DNA of 64,000 bases from NCBI GenBank assembly GCA_934047225.1, contig OW203985.1:10371501-10435500 (forward strand). Direction: 5' to 3'. A program made the position numbers and the translations under genes. This document shows positions 11,268 through 22,240 of the stretch, piece by piece. The first letter of the stretch is position 1, and the number at the start of each line of letters is the position of its first letter. The DNA comes from Ypsolopha sequella (lineage: Eukaryota; Arthropoda; Insecta; Lepidoptera; Ypsolophidae). The notes beneath the pieces are model-generated. The model made no database searches. It saw only the letters and a list, made by a program, of their open reading frames with translations, and was not told the origin of the DNA.

Positions 11268-11552
11268 TAAACCGGTCAAGTGCGAGTCGGACTCGCGCAC
11301 GAAGGGTTCCGTACCATTATCTATCTGTTCGCTGTATGGGAGCCCCCTTAAATATTTATTTTAATCTGTTTTTTAGTATTTTTTGTTATAGCGGCAACAG
11401 AAAATCAAATCAAAATCAAAAACCTGGTGACAGCCAGGTGACAGACGGACAAACAGACTGTCCGACAGACGGACAGACGGACAGACAGACCGACAGCGGA
11501 CTCTTAGTAATAGGGTCCCGTTGGTTACCCTTTGGGTACGGAACCCTAAAAA
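11268..11552. repeat. Common lepidopteran interspersed repeat
   Basis: Carries the inverted end motifs GGTTCCGTACC and GGGTACGGAACCC. It also has the well-known GACAGACGGACAGACGGACA stretch followed by GTAATAGGGTCCCGTT. Such repeats are very abundant in moth genomes. Smaller pieces of the same family lie at 36483-36506 and 43025-43110. The frames across it on both strands are by-products of the repeat. Confidence 0.75.
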
Positions 11553-11628
11553 GCCAACAATAAAAAAAATTAAAGCTTAAATTGCTTTTGTTATAGATAG
11601 TTAGTTCTAGATTGCCAGAATTGTTAAT

Positions 11629-11833
11629 TGTTGCGGCCCAGCAGCAGATAACATAACTGGTTTTTTCACCCCGGGCCGCGGGGGCAGGGACAAGGAGCCT
11701 GAGCCAGCGCATCAGAACGAACGAGATTAACATTCACGAACAAGACATGTTCTACACCAACACGTCTATTACCTAACTATTGTAAAACTAGCTAAATAAA
11801 ATAAATAATTCAAGAGGAGCAGGTTTCATTACA
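11629..11833 (+). repeat. 5' LTR of the BEL/Pao element
   Basis: Starts TGTTGCGGCCCAGCAG and ends near ATTACA. It shares long blocks with the 3' LTR (GCCAGCGCATCAGAACGAAC, ACACCAACACGTCTATTACC). The exact 3' boundary is uncertain by several bases. Confidence 0.8.
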
Positions 11834-12089
11834 AGAAATAAATTTCAAGATGTTTATTTTATTGGCTATGCTAGCCAATCATTCTTCGTTACTCAGTCAG
11901 CAGTAAATACAATTCAGTACGAATTATCTACAAACAAAAATGTATAACAGCCTTGGACAACAGCACAACAAACGCTAATGAATCTTGCAATCTTACATTA
12001 AACCCATTACCCTGCCTGTTATTACTGATTAACTACCTCAAATGGAAGTTAAATAACAATTTCAGGTTCTCAGCAACATTCTTCTGGCA

Positions 12090-13015
12090 GACCCAGAGTT
12101 CCATCAACCTTTTGATATTGATCTACTTCTCGGAGCAGACGTCTTCTAGGAGCTCATTACTGCGGGTCAAGTCAAACTAGGGTGTAACAATCCCGTATTA
12201 CAGAATACTCATTTCGGATGGATTGTGGCTGGCCCAACTAGCGGTAGACACTCCCAGGTATTTAAATTACCATTTTTCTTCTGAAATATATACACAACTT
12301 TCCAAATTCTTGGAGCTTGAAGAGTTACCTATATCCACAGAACTATTATGCTTATATCCAAGCCCAAAACTATCCGTCGAGAATAACGCCTGTGAAGTTC
12401 TATTTGAACAAACCACAAATCGCCAACCTAATGGTAAATTTTGCGTCACTCTTCCTTTAAAAGAGTAACCAGACCTTTTATAACCAAAAGGCGATTTATG
12501 AGTCTCGAACGTAAATTAAACAAAAATCCTCAATTTAAACAAAGTGATGTAAACTTCAAAAAAGAATATGAGAATTTAGGTCATCTTACACCTATTTCAC
12601 AACCACCTTTCGGGTGCTACTTGCCCAATCACGCCGTATTACGTGAAAAAAGCGAAACAATTAAGGTTCGTAATTTTCGATGCGTCGTGTAAAAAAAAAG
12701 TCCAGGAAATCAGGGAACAAAGATATAGCTTCATTTGTGGCCGGCAAGGGTATCAAGTTTACGTTTCCCCCGGCCGACTCTCCTAATTTTGGAAGCATTT
12801 GGGAAGCATCATTACGTATAATCCGTACCTTAGGAAATACTCATATGACATTTGAGGAGTTGTCAACACTGTTTTATCAAGTCGAAGCAACCCTTAATTG
12901 CAGACCGTTGACCTCATTATCTTCGAATCCCTGTGACCTTGAACCTCTCACTCTTGGACACTTCTTGATCGGCAGAGCACCCGCCTTTATTAGACATCAA
13001 CCCGAACAGACTTAG
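12090..13015 (+). pseudogene. BEL/Pao pol remnants (protease to integrase)
   Basis: In order, the sequence reads as pieces of a BEL/Pao polyprotein. An aspartic-protease-region motif (HQPFDIDLLLGADVF) is cut by an in-frame stop near 12146, followed by GWIVAG. Next comes the linker-to-RT entry (FEQTTNRQPNGKFCVTLPLK, then GHLTPI and CYLPNHAVLRE) and the start of RT (VIFDASCK). The reading then jumps straight to the integrase C-terminal half (GIKFTFPPADSPNFGSIWEA, LNCRPLTSLSSNP, LGHFLIG). The RT catalytic core and RNase H are deleted. Several frame changes and stops make it non-functional. Confidence 0.85.
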
Positions 13016-13391
13016 TAGATACCAAGTACATTGAACCAGCGAGGCAGTAATTTTGAAATCGGTGGCAGAGCGAATTTTTGTCTGAACTATAACAACGAAC
13101 GAAGTGGCGCATCAATCATGAAGGACTGTAACTTAACGATTTGGTCATCATGAAAGATCCAAATCTTCTATGCATGAAATGGAAACTAGGAAGAATTCAA
13201 AAACTGTACCCAGGATCTAATAACATTTTGAGAGTAGCAGACATATATACTAGCAAAGGCATTTAAGAGATTTATCGACGTGCTATTAGCACATTGTGTC
13301 AGCTGCCAAAACCTACAGAACACAGCAATCAACACGGGGCAGCAGCTTCAAGAGATCCTCAAACCCTTACGTCTTCGAGGGCCGGGGATGA

Positions 13392-13602
13392 TGTTGCGGC
13401 CTAGCAGCAGATAACATAACTGGTTTCTTCAACTAGGGGGGGCAGGGACAAGGAGCCCGAGCCAGCGCATCAGAACGAACGAGATTAACATTCACGATGT
13501 CCACGAACGATACATGTTCATACACCAACACGTCTATTACCTAATTATTGTAAGACAAGTTAAAATAAATAATTCGAGAGGAGCACCGCACTTTCATTAA
13601 CA
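13392..13602 (+). repeat. 3' LTR of the BEL/Pao element
   Basis: Starts TGTTGCGGCCTAGCAG and ends TTAACA. It differs from the 5' LTR by several small indels and substitutions, so the insertion is not recent. Confidence 0.8.
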
Positions 13603-13623
13603 ACCAATTTCGGATCATTGACA

Positions 13624-13993
13624 TTAAGGTTAAACGCCAGTCGTTCGGTACAAAGTGCACAACTTAACTTTGTTTTTCTTGTGAATAAGCTAAAAGTGAA
13701 AAAGATATTGGTCTGCGGCAATTCACGCCAAAAGTTTACTGTAAGTTTAAAATAAAATGCACAATTAGTGACGATTTTGGCCAAACAAGCTTAAAATGCT
13801 GTTTTAAGTAAGTTTAGACAAAATCATGGCTAATTATGCATTAAGCTTCAAGCTGTTGATTCATAAACCTTACTTATAGTGAACAATTGGCGTGAATTGC
13901 CATAGACCAATATCTTTTCACTTTTAACTTTTTAACAAGAAAAACAAAGATAAGTTGTGCACTTTGTACCAAGCGACTGATGTTTAACCTTAA
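13624..13993. repeat. Palindromic MITE family E, copy 1
   Basis: About 370 bp bounded by TTAAGGTTAAACGCCAGTCG and a near inverse. The arms include CACAACTTAACTTTG and CAATTCACGCC. A second copy is at 52046-52437. It abuts the 3' side of the BEL/Pao element. Confidence 0.85.
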
Positions 13994-14433
13994 ATATTAG
14001 ATTTAAAATATTTACCTAAGTTTAAATTAGAAGACGACCTATGTTTTAATTACATAATGCTGTGTAAGAACGTTAAATATACCCGGTCGTTATTAAATTT
14101 CAATGTTCTATTTTTGTCTGCTTTTTGGAATAAATACCTAGATCGACTTAGGTATGTACTTTTTAAAATCCATTTATTTAAATGAAACCACCTAATAATC
14201 TCCTAAACCTATCGAAAAAGGGCACGCGAAAAGCTTACGAAGTCTAATATGCGGTATTAGAACAAAACGTATGCGACGAATGCATGTTAAAAGTTCAAGG
14301 TTAAATTAAATTTATCCAACCTGTTTAAGTAAATTATAAGTTAAATTTATCTATACTTTTTGTTGTTTGTACTGCTCTTTAGCTGTTCGAATCAAAGTCT
14401 CACAATAAAATCGCATTAAAAATGTAGTCTTAC

Positions 14434-14584
14434 TTGATGTATCTCCAAAAAACATGTAGCTGCTTCCCAGAACTGGCACAGGTAAAGGACCAGGGACATT
14501 CACATCATATTTATCCTTCAAGAAACTGATTCCCGAAACCAGTATTACAATAGCTATAGTAAATAATATTAACAGAACAATCAT
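14434..14584 (-). CDS. Cytochrome P450, first exon only
   Basis: N-terminal exon of a second microsomal P450. From the ATG at 14584 it encodes a hydrophobic anchor (residues 1-20, rich in I, L and V), a charged stretch (LKDKYD), and the hinge VPGPLPVPVLGSSYMFFGDTS. It ends in phase 1 at the donor GTAAGA, exactly where the exon at 6131-6284 ends, so the two are homologous first exons. The hinge and the YMFFGDTS-like segment look like lepidopteran CYP340-type enzymes (inference). About 8 kb of mostly transposon DNA lies downstream before the next P450 start, with no later P450 exon recognisable in it. It could be a lone duplicated exon or a gene broken by transposons. Confidence 0.75.
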
Positions 14585-14899
14585 ATTGAATTATAGTCGT
14601 AGGTGTTTACTTATTTCAATTATCTTTGAATCAAGGACACTCAACAACACACGCTACTAAAAATAAAATAATGCGATAAGCGTTCGAACTTCATCAGCGC
14701 AGGACGCGAATGAATGAGATGAATGAATGAGTTTGAGTACATAACTGACATAATATTACAAGTTATGCATCTCTCATGCTTGCATGAATAACTTGAATGG
14801 TTGGGTTTTGGTGAAGGACATCGTCGAGAAAAAGGGTGCCAATTATGAGGTTACCATGAAATAATTAATTCTTTGCAAATATTCAGATTCAGATTCTTT

Positions 14900-15215
14900 A
14901 TTGATAATGAAAAAATAAAATATAAAAATATATCATCACGACATGAATCCCCGAGGGGGTGTCAGAGGTGTTCCGAGTGTGAATTGTGAAATGCAAGCCC
15001 GTTCTTCGGGCACAAATACATGCTTTTTTAGGGCATGCAGGTTCCCTAACGATGTTTTCCTTCACCGTTCAGCAAGTGGTAAGTATTAGGTAATACAAAT
15101 AATAGGCCCATAAATTCTGAAAATCTCATTGGTGCATGCCCGACCGGGGATCGAACCTGGGTCCCGAGATTGAGAGGCCAGCTCGGCCTTCTACCACCTC
15201 AGCTACCGCTGCGCC
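14900..15215 (-). mobile_element. tRNA-derived SINE, copy 1
   Basis: Read on the minus strand, it starts near 15215 with a tRNA-like head. An A-box-like sequence (TAGCTGAGGTGGTAG) and a perfect B box (GGTTCGATCCCCGG) form an RNA polymerase III promoter. The body follows (CATGCACCAATGAGATT, then AACGGTGAAGGAAAACATCG), and it ends in AT-rich sequence containing AATAAAGAATC. A sister copy is at 60760-61086. The B box is why it looks like a tRNA, but it cannot fold as a full tRNA. Confidence 0.85.
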
Positions 15216-15458
15216 GCCGCTGCGCTGTGCGATTATGTATTCGTATAAATAGTAAACGCTATAACTTACGAGTATAATTATAATTTAACTTGAGAATAAT
15301 ATATATATTAGTACTATTTATATTCGTACAAAAGAATTAATAAAATCACTGACCTCTAGCAATATATTACTAGAATCACTGACCTCCAGCAATATATACA
15401 ATTAAATAATAGTTATTTGTTCAGTTACTTGAAAATTCTTTAGGCTTGGGGAAAAAGA
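15216..15458. other. Intergenic, no gene seen
   Basis: Contains a short direct repeat (ATCACTGACCTC then AGCAATATAT, near 15346 and 15374). Nothing else is supported. Confidence 0.4.
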
Positions 15459-15820
15459 GGGTTCGGCGTTTTCACTTTTGATGGTACAAAATGTTACAAT
15501 GTCTAAACAAAATAAATAACACTTGCTACTCGATAAGATGAAATGCAAGGGTTGGTGAGAAAATCGCAGTAAAATTTTATGGTTACTTCAGAAAAAAAAG
15601 CAACCCAGTTGACAGCTCGCGGGCGTCTGATGGCCGGCCGCGACCGTGATAACCTGAGCGTTGTTCTTGAAATTCCAGATTTTTTTCGGAAGTAACTATA
15701 AAATTTTACTGCAATTTTCTCATTAACCCTTGTAGTTCATCTTATCGAATAGCAATTGTTATTTATTTTGTTTAGAAATTGTAACATTTACTAGCATCAA
15801 AAGTGAAAACGCTGAACCCT
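15459..15820. repeat. Palindromic MITE family G
   Basis: About 360 bp. Arms of roughly 140 bp start at GGGTTCGGCGTTTTCACTTT and pair, with many mismatches, to the region ending GAAAACGCTGAACCC. The centre is GC-rich (GATGGCCGGCCGCGACC). I see one copy in the window. Confidence 0.8.
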
Positions 15821-16833
15821 GTTTTAGCCCGCGAGCCCGAGCGCCAACCCTTAGTTTTATTTTTTTTAGACATTTAGCTTGTATGCTATCTTGTGGGAGT
15901 TTATTATACATTTAAATTTGTATATATTTTAGAAGCATGCACGCCTAGCCTGATGTCGACGAAACAGCGGCCCAAAGAGAAACACCCTCACACTTGCTTG
16001 TATCGATATTCGCTTACATTCAACTAGGTACCCGTTTGTTTTAACAGTGCCAGTTTTCGTCAAAAAGAGTCCCTAAGACATAACATAATTAGAGGCTAAT
16101 TTTTACATTTGAACAATTATGGAAGTGCATCGTTACAATTTTATTTTGAGTATGTTTGAGTATGATTTTAATGTCGTTATTGGTACTAACTGTAGATTTT
16201 AGCATTGAATTTTAGCAAAGAGTTGTATGTTGTTTAAATTTGGCTAAATCTTGAGAATATTACAAAAATACATTTCCCGAAAAAGATTTCGCTTTTCTTG
16301 CATTTTTCCAAAGGATGAAATTATTTTATGCTTTCATATATTTTCACGGGATTTTGTAGGTTAAAGACTTTGTATCACATTTTTAGCGTCCGATACAATG
16401 TTCTCTGGAGTTAATGTAATACTTTCGCTAGAGGAAGACACTAATTTTTTATAAAACTAAATAAAATCTGAATTTGAGTAAAAAATTTTACGATCGAAGG
16501 CGGAACGGAATGAATTTCGCGCGTTTTTTGATTTTTCTTAAACTTTAATTTTTTTATTTTGCTCGCGCGCGGTTTACAGCCAGTCATACAATGTTCATGA
16601 TTGATTGGCCTAAAGGTCTTTGCAACCAGGCCATAAAACTCCAAAACAAAAAAAACGTGGTTGATATCTTTGGTGATTGGAGCTTTTCTCAGAATAAGGA
16701 ATATTCTGAGGGAGCAAAAGCTCTGAGTAAAAACTCCACATTCCAAATTCAAATCACTTTTAGTCCCTAGGGATTATAGAGCTATTTTAGTCCTTGTTTA
16801 CGAAGAATTAACTAGCTCTTTTTGAATAGATGT
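15821..16833. other. Intergenic, no gene seen
   Basis: No supported gene. The 103-codon minus-strand frame at 16441-16752 is AT-driven, lacks recognisable motifs and includes a short hairpin (16685-16726). Confidence 0.4.
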
Positions 16834-16985
16834 GATAAAATAGTATATTTTGTGACGAGTATAAAATGGCGGATTTTCTTACCCGAGGAATGAAGCTAGT
16901 TTCGCGTGAGCCGAAGCTTACATTCCGAGGGTAAGAAAACCCATTTTTACTCGCTGCGAACGATACTTTTTCTACTACCTAATTA
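16834..16985. repeat. Palindromic repeat with ATGGCGGATTTTCTTACCC arms
   Basis: Arms TTTTCTTACCCGAGGAATG and inverse, with outer arms around GACGAGTATAAAATGG / CCATTTTTACTCG. About 150 bp and probably a MITE. Confidence 0.7.
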
Positions 16986-17412
16986 ATGTATTTAAATAAC
17001 AAAACAAGTACAAAATATATAATTTGTATTTTATGACTTTGCAAAGCGCGGCGCGGTTTTTACCTTTTTTTTCAGGCTTCGGCCAGCGGCTTTTATTTGT
17101 GGCCAGTATCATTTTGCGAAAAAAGAGTGTCAGACGCGATATAATCGATTATGTCGTGAATCAGAACGCAGGGAATTTCAATTGTAAAGACAAACTAAAG
17201 ACGTCAAAAAGAACCTACTTTAGCATGAAATGAAGACAAACGTCAAAAAGAACCTAATTTTGCAATAAATGAAATTTCAATACGATATTTCAAACTGACC
17301 TGATATTCATTCCGCAACGGGGCCCGGAAAGTTCGATTTTCAAAACTAATTTCGAGTATTAAATGGAAATTTTTCATAAAGGTAGTAGAAAAATATATTA
17401 TGTGTTCCGTTT

Positions 17413-17570
17413 GACGTCTGAAGTCCATTATGAGACAAGCCGCCATATTTTCGTCGTTTTTCGAATACAGCCGCTAGATGTCGCTAGTTTCCGTCACGTG
17501 ACCCGCTGTTTTACCCAGAGTACCTGTCAACAGTCGCAAAGAACCCACAAGCCGCCATATTCTTCGTCAT
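17413..17570 (+). repeat. Left inverted terminal repeat of the DIRS element
   Basis: Runs from GACGTCTGAAGTCCATTATG to CCGCCATATTCTTCGTCAT. It matches the inverse of 22072-22240 almost perfectly apart from an indel of about 11 bp and one or two substitutions. Confidence 0.9.
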
Positions 17571-17639
17571 CCCTCTTTCGAATTTTCGAGAATAAAGTAG
17601 AAAATTCTGTTAAGATTTTAGTTTTCCGTCCGTGTTTAT

Positions 17640-18830
17640 TCGTTTATAATTGGATAACGACATTCAAAGTGTAGCCGCGCGTCGAATACATCGAGAAAGA
17701 GACGAGCGAGTTTCTTCAGATCAAGTTCAAGAAACGAGTCTTTGAAGCACATCGAGCGCCGAGGGAGATGCATGCCATGACGCACTGCCATGCAAAGGCA
17801 GGCACCGCCCTGCCGCCGCTGTCCCGTAAGGCGTGCACTGCACCACTTTACTCGGATCAGAACTGGATCGGAGGTTTGACATTTTTCCAGCGCGTGGTGA
17901 GTCTTGTCAACTATATTTTGAGTGCAAATCATGGATCGACATAATAATCTCGTCGCACCCATGCCGTTTCATACCCATAACGTGCATCCAGGGGCCAAGC
18001 CCCGCCGGCGCTCCGTACCCTTATCAAAAGAAAATGTTTTCTTGCAACTTCCATTCTGACACTTTTGCCGGATGTAGAAAATATCGCGAATCTCACGGTA
18101 ATGTTTAAACAACATTCTGTGTAAAGAAAAAATCTCGATCAAGTCGCTAAAATCACGTCCTTGCAACGTTTCGACTCGATGGATACGAATTTTTAGAGGC
18201 TCAGAAAAAGTATGTCGCGTTTCTAGGGTTCATGGAACAGAAATTGAACGAGGCATTGTAACGTTTTGAAAAATTCTTCCCTGGGTTGATTGTAAATGAC
18301 ACGTTGTTGTGCCGCTTGATTTAACACCTTTATGGCGCAGGATAAGTTCGTGAACAGACTGTACAGAGTTTTCATCGACTTTTTAGCTAACTCTGAAAGA
18401 CCACTACCTCAATTTACGAAAAACAGATTTTGAAATTAAAACCGTATCACTTTATATTCTGCAAATTATTTGTGGGAAAGGTGCTGAAGTTTAAAAATAA
18501 ATCTAGCGGTGAGGCCCTCAGAGCCCACTACTTCTGCTTATCAAGATATGTAAGTAATTTTGGCCTCTTTCAATGTAAAGAAGGCGGTTATTGTTAAAAG
18601 AAACTTGAAGAGTCTTCAAAAAGAAGAGGGAGGGGAAAAATGATGTGGAAAAAGATGACATAGTTATTCCCCAAACGCATGTTCTATAAATGATAATGGG
18701 TTGAATCCTCTTCAATCAGACACTATCGTGGATTTAACCCACAATAGATGTAATGATGAAATAACAAACCCCGGTATCATTACTGATAAAATAAAAAAAT
18801 TGTTCAATTTTACTCGCTGAATATTATATT
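17640..18830 (+). pseudogene. DIRS 5' internal region, possible gag remnant
   Basis: GC content is higher than in the surroundings and short protein-like stretches appear in shifting frames, for example PFHTHNVHPGAKPRRRS (near 17967), EAQKKYVAFLGFMEQKLNEA (near 18199) and FVNRLYRVFIDFLANSERP (near 18348). Frameshifts and stops interrupt them. Gag normally occupies this position in DIRS elements, but I do not recognise the sequence, so the label rests on position alone. Confidence 0.35.
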
Positions 18831-18914
18831 CGCAAGTTAGCACTTTTTAATCTGAAAGTCTTGAATCAAAACCTATACATGACATTCAAACATTTTTACC
18901 TGTTCACCGCCGCA

Positions 18915-20760
18915 AGATTGGACGAACACCGATAACACACATCGAATTTCTGGGAATAGCTTTGGACACACAGACCAACTCAAAGTCCCTGCCCCCAGAC
19001 AAGACAAAGAAAATTCGTCAGTATTTGTCAATCCACCTAGCTGCCGGCTGTTGGTCCCTCAGGCAGGCGCAACGCCTCCTAGGGTATTTCAACTTTGCAA
19101 CCTTCATCACCCACCGGGGAAGGTTGCATTGCCGTGTACTTCACATCGAGTTTCTGGGAATAGCTTGGGACACACAAACCAACTAAGAGTCCCTGCGCCC
19201 AGACAAGACAAACAAAATTCGTCAGTATTTATCAACCCACCTAGCTGCTGGCTGTTGGTCCCTCAGGCAGGCGCAACGCCTCCTAGGTAATTTCAACTTT
19301 GCAACCTTCATCACCCACTGGGGAAGGTTGCATGGGCGTGCACTTCAAATCGAATTTCTGGGAATAACTTGGGACACACAAACCAACTCAAAGTCCCTGC
19401 CCCCAGACAAGACAAACAGAATTCGTCAGTATTTATCAACCCACCTAGCTGCTGGCTGTTGGTCCCTCAGGCAGGCGCAACGCCTCCTAGGTAATTTCAA
19501 CTTTGCAACCTTCATCACCCACTGGGGAAGGTTGCATGGCCGTGCACTTCAAATCGAATTTCTGGGAATAACTTGGGACACACAAACCAACTCAAAGCCC
19601 CCAGACAAGACAAACAGAATTCGTCAGTATTTGTCAACCTGCCTAGCTGCTGGCAGTTGGTCATTCAGGCAGGCGCAACGCCTCCTAGGATATTTCAACT
19701 TCGCAACTTTCATCACTCACTGGGGAAGGTTGCATTGCCATACACTTCAGCAGGACTGCAATATCAAAGAGCTCCCATTTCTATTCGGAGGAAGCACGCC
19801 TTGAACTGAAATGGTGCTCAGAAAACATGAGCCGAGTAATGGAAATCCACCTTGGGGCATTACCAACGACCTACATTATAACTATAACGGACGCATCCAA
19901 TGTTTAATTGGGAGTTTTAGTGGACAACAAGATGATACAGGGCACGGGGAATCATCAACGTAGGAGGTGGCGTTGCAATGCAAAAGAAATGTACGTCATA
20001 ATAGCTACGATTTCGGCAGAGGCGTTGTCAGTAGTTGGATAGGGGAAGCCTGGTGATACCACGTGTCGTTGGTTTCATTTCAAAATTATTCTTTAGAGCG
20101 ACAAGACCGCAATCGCTTACATAAAGAAAGAAGGCGGAACTCTGTACAAAGTTCTGTTGTAGTTGACAAGACTGCTACTGAATCTGGCGGACAATCTTTA
20201 ATGTTGTACAATTCACTCACCAACTTTCGGGAATGTACAACATGGAAGCCGACCGACTCCCGCGTAATCGTGCATGTACCGAGAGGCACCTTATGGACGA
20301 AGCGAAGCCAGCGCAGCGATTATTCACAGTCTTGCGCACCCTGACATAGGCCAATTCGCATCACGTGCCACCTATGTAGTTCCAGATCATGCTAGTCTTG
20401 ACTTATCCCTTATACCGACTGAGACTAAATGCTAGGTACTCCCCCCCTACCAAGTAATAGACTTGAACGCCTGTTATCACGATGCTTTCTTTAGGTTGGC
20501 TGTTTCATCCACCTTGCTTGCTAACTCAAATACTATAACAGTTTAACTCAGAGTCAGGCCGTTACATAACAGTAGCAACCGAGTGAAAGAAACCCTTTTG
20601 GCGGCCAGATCGGCAGAACCGAACCTTGACTGGCCCGATAAAGATCAGAGACCTGAAAAGCATTTGTATGGCCACGATGACGAGACGTCTTCCAGCTCAG
20701 ATCTACAACCGTGGCCGAGCCACCATCTGGATGATTAGCTCATTTTGGATCGGAGTTTTA
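18915..20760 (+). pseudogene. DIRS reverse-transcriptase tail and RNase H remnant
   Basis: After a short lead-in, the RT C-terminal segment (IEFLGITWDTQTNSKSLPPD, ending AQRLLGYFNFATFITHWGRL) is present four times in tandem. RNase H follows with TITDASN near 19894 and AIAYIKKEGGTLYKVLL near 20113, then NMEADRL-like sequence near 20240. The conserved DIRS region after RNase H is visible as DIGQFASRATYVVPDHASLD (20345-20410), HDAFFRL and PIKIRDLKSI (near 20635). The frame shifts many times. The YxDD-type catalytic block that should precede the tail is absent. Confidence 0.75.
18941..19756 (+). repeat. 204-bp tandem repeat, four copies, inside DIRS RT
   Basis: Copies begin at 18941, 19145, 19349 and 19553, each with ATCGARTTTCTGGGAATARC. 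The period is exactly 204 bp (68 codons), so the duplication keeps the frame. The last copy lacks 6 bp. Copies 2 to 4 are very similar to each other; copy 1 differs more. The third and fourth copies are still open together over about 158 codons (19328-19804). Confidence 0.92.
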
Positions 20761-21937
20761 ACAGTTAACTATTCCAAAAACGAATTCTTTCTTAGTGTTG
20801 GCGAGTTTCAACTCCAGAAACAGATACTCCCATTTGAAATAAGTTGCTAAAATGGTCTAAATACTGCCAATTTTTGTAGACTCGAGCCGAATATCATATC
20901 CTTATAAGTATGCACAATAATATCTGGATGAAAATATCATTTTTGTTTTCGACAGAGATAAGCAGGTTCTCGCCTGATATTCAGGTATTAGGTTCCTACT
21001 CCACAAAAAGTAGCGAGATATTTAGCATACTTATTTTTGGCTATGCTATACATATAACTTACCAGATAAAACCTTTCTTTTGCACAAGTCTGTAATAGCT
21101 TCCATTTGTAAGACTGTTTGAAACATAGATATTTCTTCCAGCCACATTGTTAAGCACATTTTAATAGCAGTTCCGTTAGCTAAGCCATCATCATCGAAAG
21201 TATATAATTTTGATGTTAACATCAGGACATAGTTTAGAGTCCACGATTTGACTCCTTTGCATTGTAATCCAGACCATTTCATGAATATTGATTATTCTAT
21301 TATCCTGCATCCTTCTTTTGGATCTAAAACGGATTCTGTCTGTATCACAACGCCAATTAAGCTGCACTTTATCAGCCTCTCCCGACCGCAATATTGAACC
21401 TATTTTTGGATGAGAACATTACTAAATCTCTCTAAAGATTTCAGAAGGTCGGTCACTAACTTGTTCGTCACTAGTTGGGACCCTATCAGGCCACCTACAC
21501 CAATCATAACTGGAGGTTTGAGTCAAGTGCCTTCTGTCCAATGAAGGTATATAAGTTCAACCGGGAGTTATAGATTAGCCGTGTCTGTCTTCCCTAAATT
21601 GGATGCAAATTCACCCAGTAAATAAGAAATTCTTGCTATAGCAAATTCGCAAAAGAAATTACTTTGAAGAACCATAAACAGTTTATTAATTTTACGTCAA
21701 TGACATTTCTGCTAATAATCATAATATTTTGGAGAAGTTCTTGTCACAGTTTGTCTGAACTACTAATTACATTTTTTAGTTCAGGTTCAAGTGTCTATTT
21801 TTCTTGTTATTTTAAGTATGAAAAATATAGATTTTTACCTGTCATATTTTTGCGTTATTAATATATGAAACATTACGATTTACAATCACATTGTTGCGTT
21901 CTATTTTACAAGCCACCAGGAGATAACAAACACATCT
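20761..21937 (+). other. DIRS 3' internal region, no recombinase recognised
   Basis: The tyrosine recombinase should lie here. I see only short frames on both strands and no arrangement of the R..HxxR..Y catalytic residues that I can defend. The region becomes AT-rich after 21660 and is probably decayed. Confidence 0.4.
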
Positions 21938-22034
21938 CTCATAATGGACTTCAGACGTCAAACGGAACACATAATATAAAAATTTTACCTTCCAATAAAA
22001 TTGTTATTATGTTTCCTAAGACGTCTGAAGTCCA
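21938..22034 (+). other. Internal complementary region of the DIRS element
   Basis: The first half (CTCATAATGGACTTCAGACG to CGGAACACATAAT) is the inverse of the left outer end at 17396-17436. The second half (AAAATTTTACCTTCCAATAA to TTTCCTAAGACGTC) is the inverse of the right outer end at 22231-22285. They meet at TATA, as in the junction of a circle. In the accepted DIRS1 model this region templates the ends during replication. Confidence 0.88.
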
Positions 22035-22071
22035 GACAATGTCTTCCTGGTGAACCATTATGAGCCGAACA

Positions 22072-22240
22072 ATGACGAAGAATATGGCGGCTTGTGGGTT
22101 CTTTGCGACTGTTGACAGGTACTCTGGGTAAAACAGCAGGTCACGTGACGGAAACTAGCGACATCTAGCGGCTGTATTCGAAAAACGACGCAACAATGAC
22201 GAAAATATGGCGGCTTGTCTCATAATGGACTTCAGACGTC
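22072..22240 (+). repeat. Right inverted terminal repeat of the DIRS element
   Basis: Inverse of the left repeat, ending GGACTTCAGACGTC. It continues outward into a unique end (TTAGGAAACATAATAAC) that is copied in inverted form in the internal complementary region. Confidence 0.9.

Larger units (their letters stand above)
11629..13602 (+). mobile_element. BEL/Pao LTR retrotransposon, internally deleted
   Basis: Two similar LTRs of about 205-211 bp flank 1.56 kb of internal sequence that encodes scraps of a BEL/Pao-type polyprotein on the plus strand. Normal elements of this group are several times longer; here gag, the reverse transcriptase core and RNase H are gone. A purine-rich tract (GGCCGGGGATGA) lies directly before the 3' LTR, as expected for plus-strand priming. 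I see no clear target-site duplication, so ends or flanks may be altered. Confidence 0.85.

Noticed and set aside
15130..15215. Apparent tRNA gene on the minus strand (B box GGTTCGATCCCCGG)
   Set aside because: It is the head of a SINE with a second copy at 60760-61086. It lacks a proper anticodon stem and acceptor pairing.
16685..16726. CTCAGAATAAGGAATATTCTGAG resembling the fused ends of the P-like element at 57236-59438
   Set aside because: Flanks (GAGCTTTT and GGAGCAAA) are not a duplication, and the motif is part of a small hairpin extending into AGCTTTT/AAAAGCT. Probably coincidence.
20086..21391. Minus-strand frames inside the DIRS element, considered as a methyltransferase or recombinase
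   Set aside because: No catalytic motif visible. RT and RNase H remnants read on the plus strand, so these are probably shadows or decay.
17413..22240. Inverted repeats 4.7 kb apart considered as a Maverick or other large DNA transposon
   Set aside because: The presence of RT/RNase H remnants and of a joined-ends internal segment fits DIRS1 architecture better than a DNA transposon.
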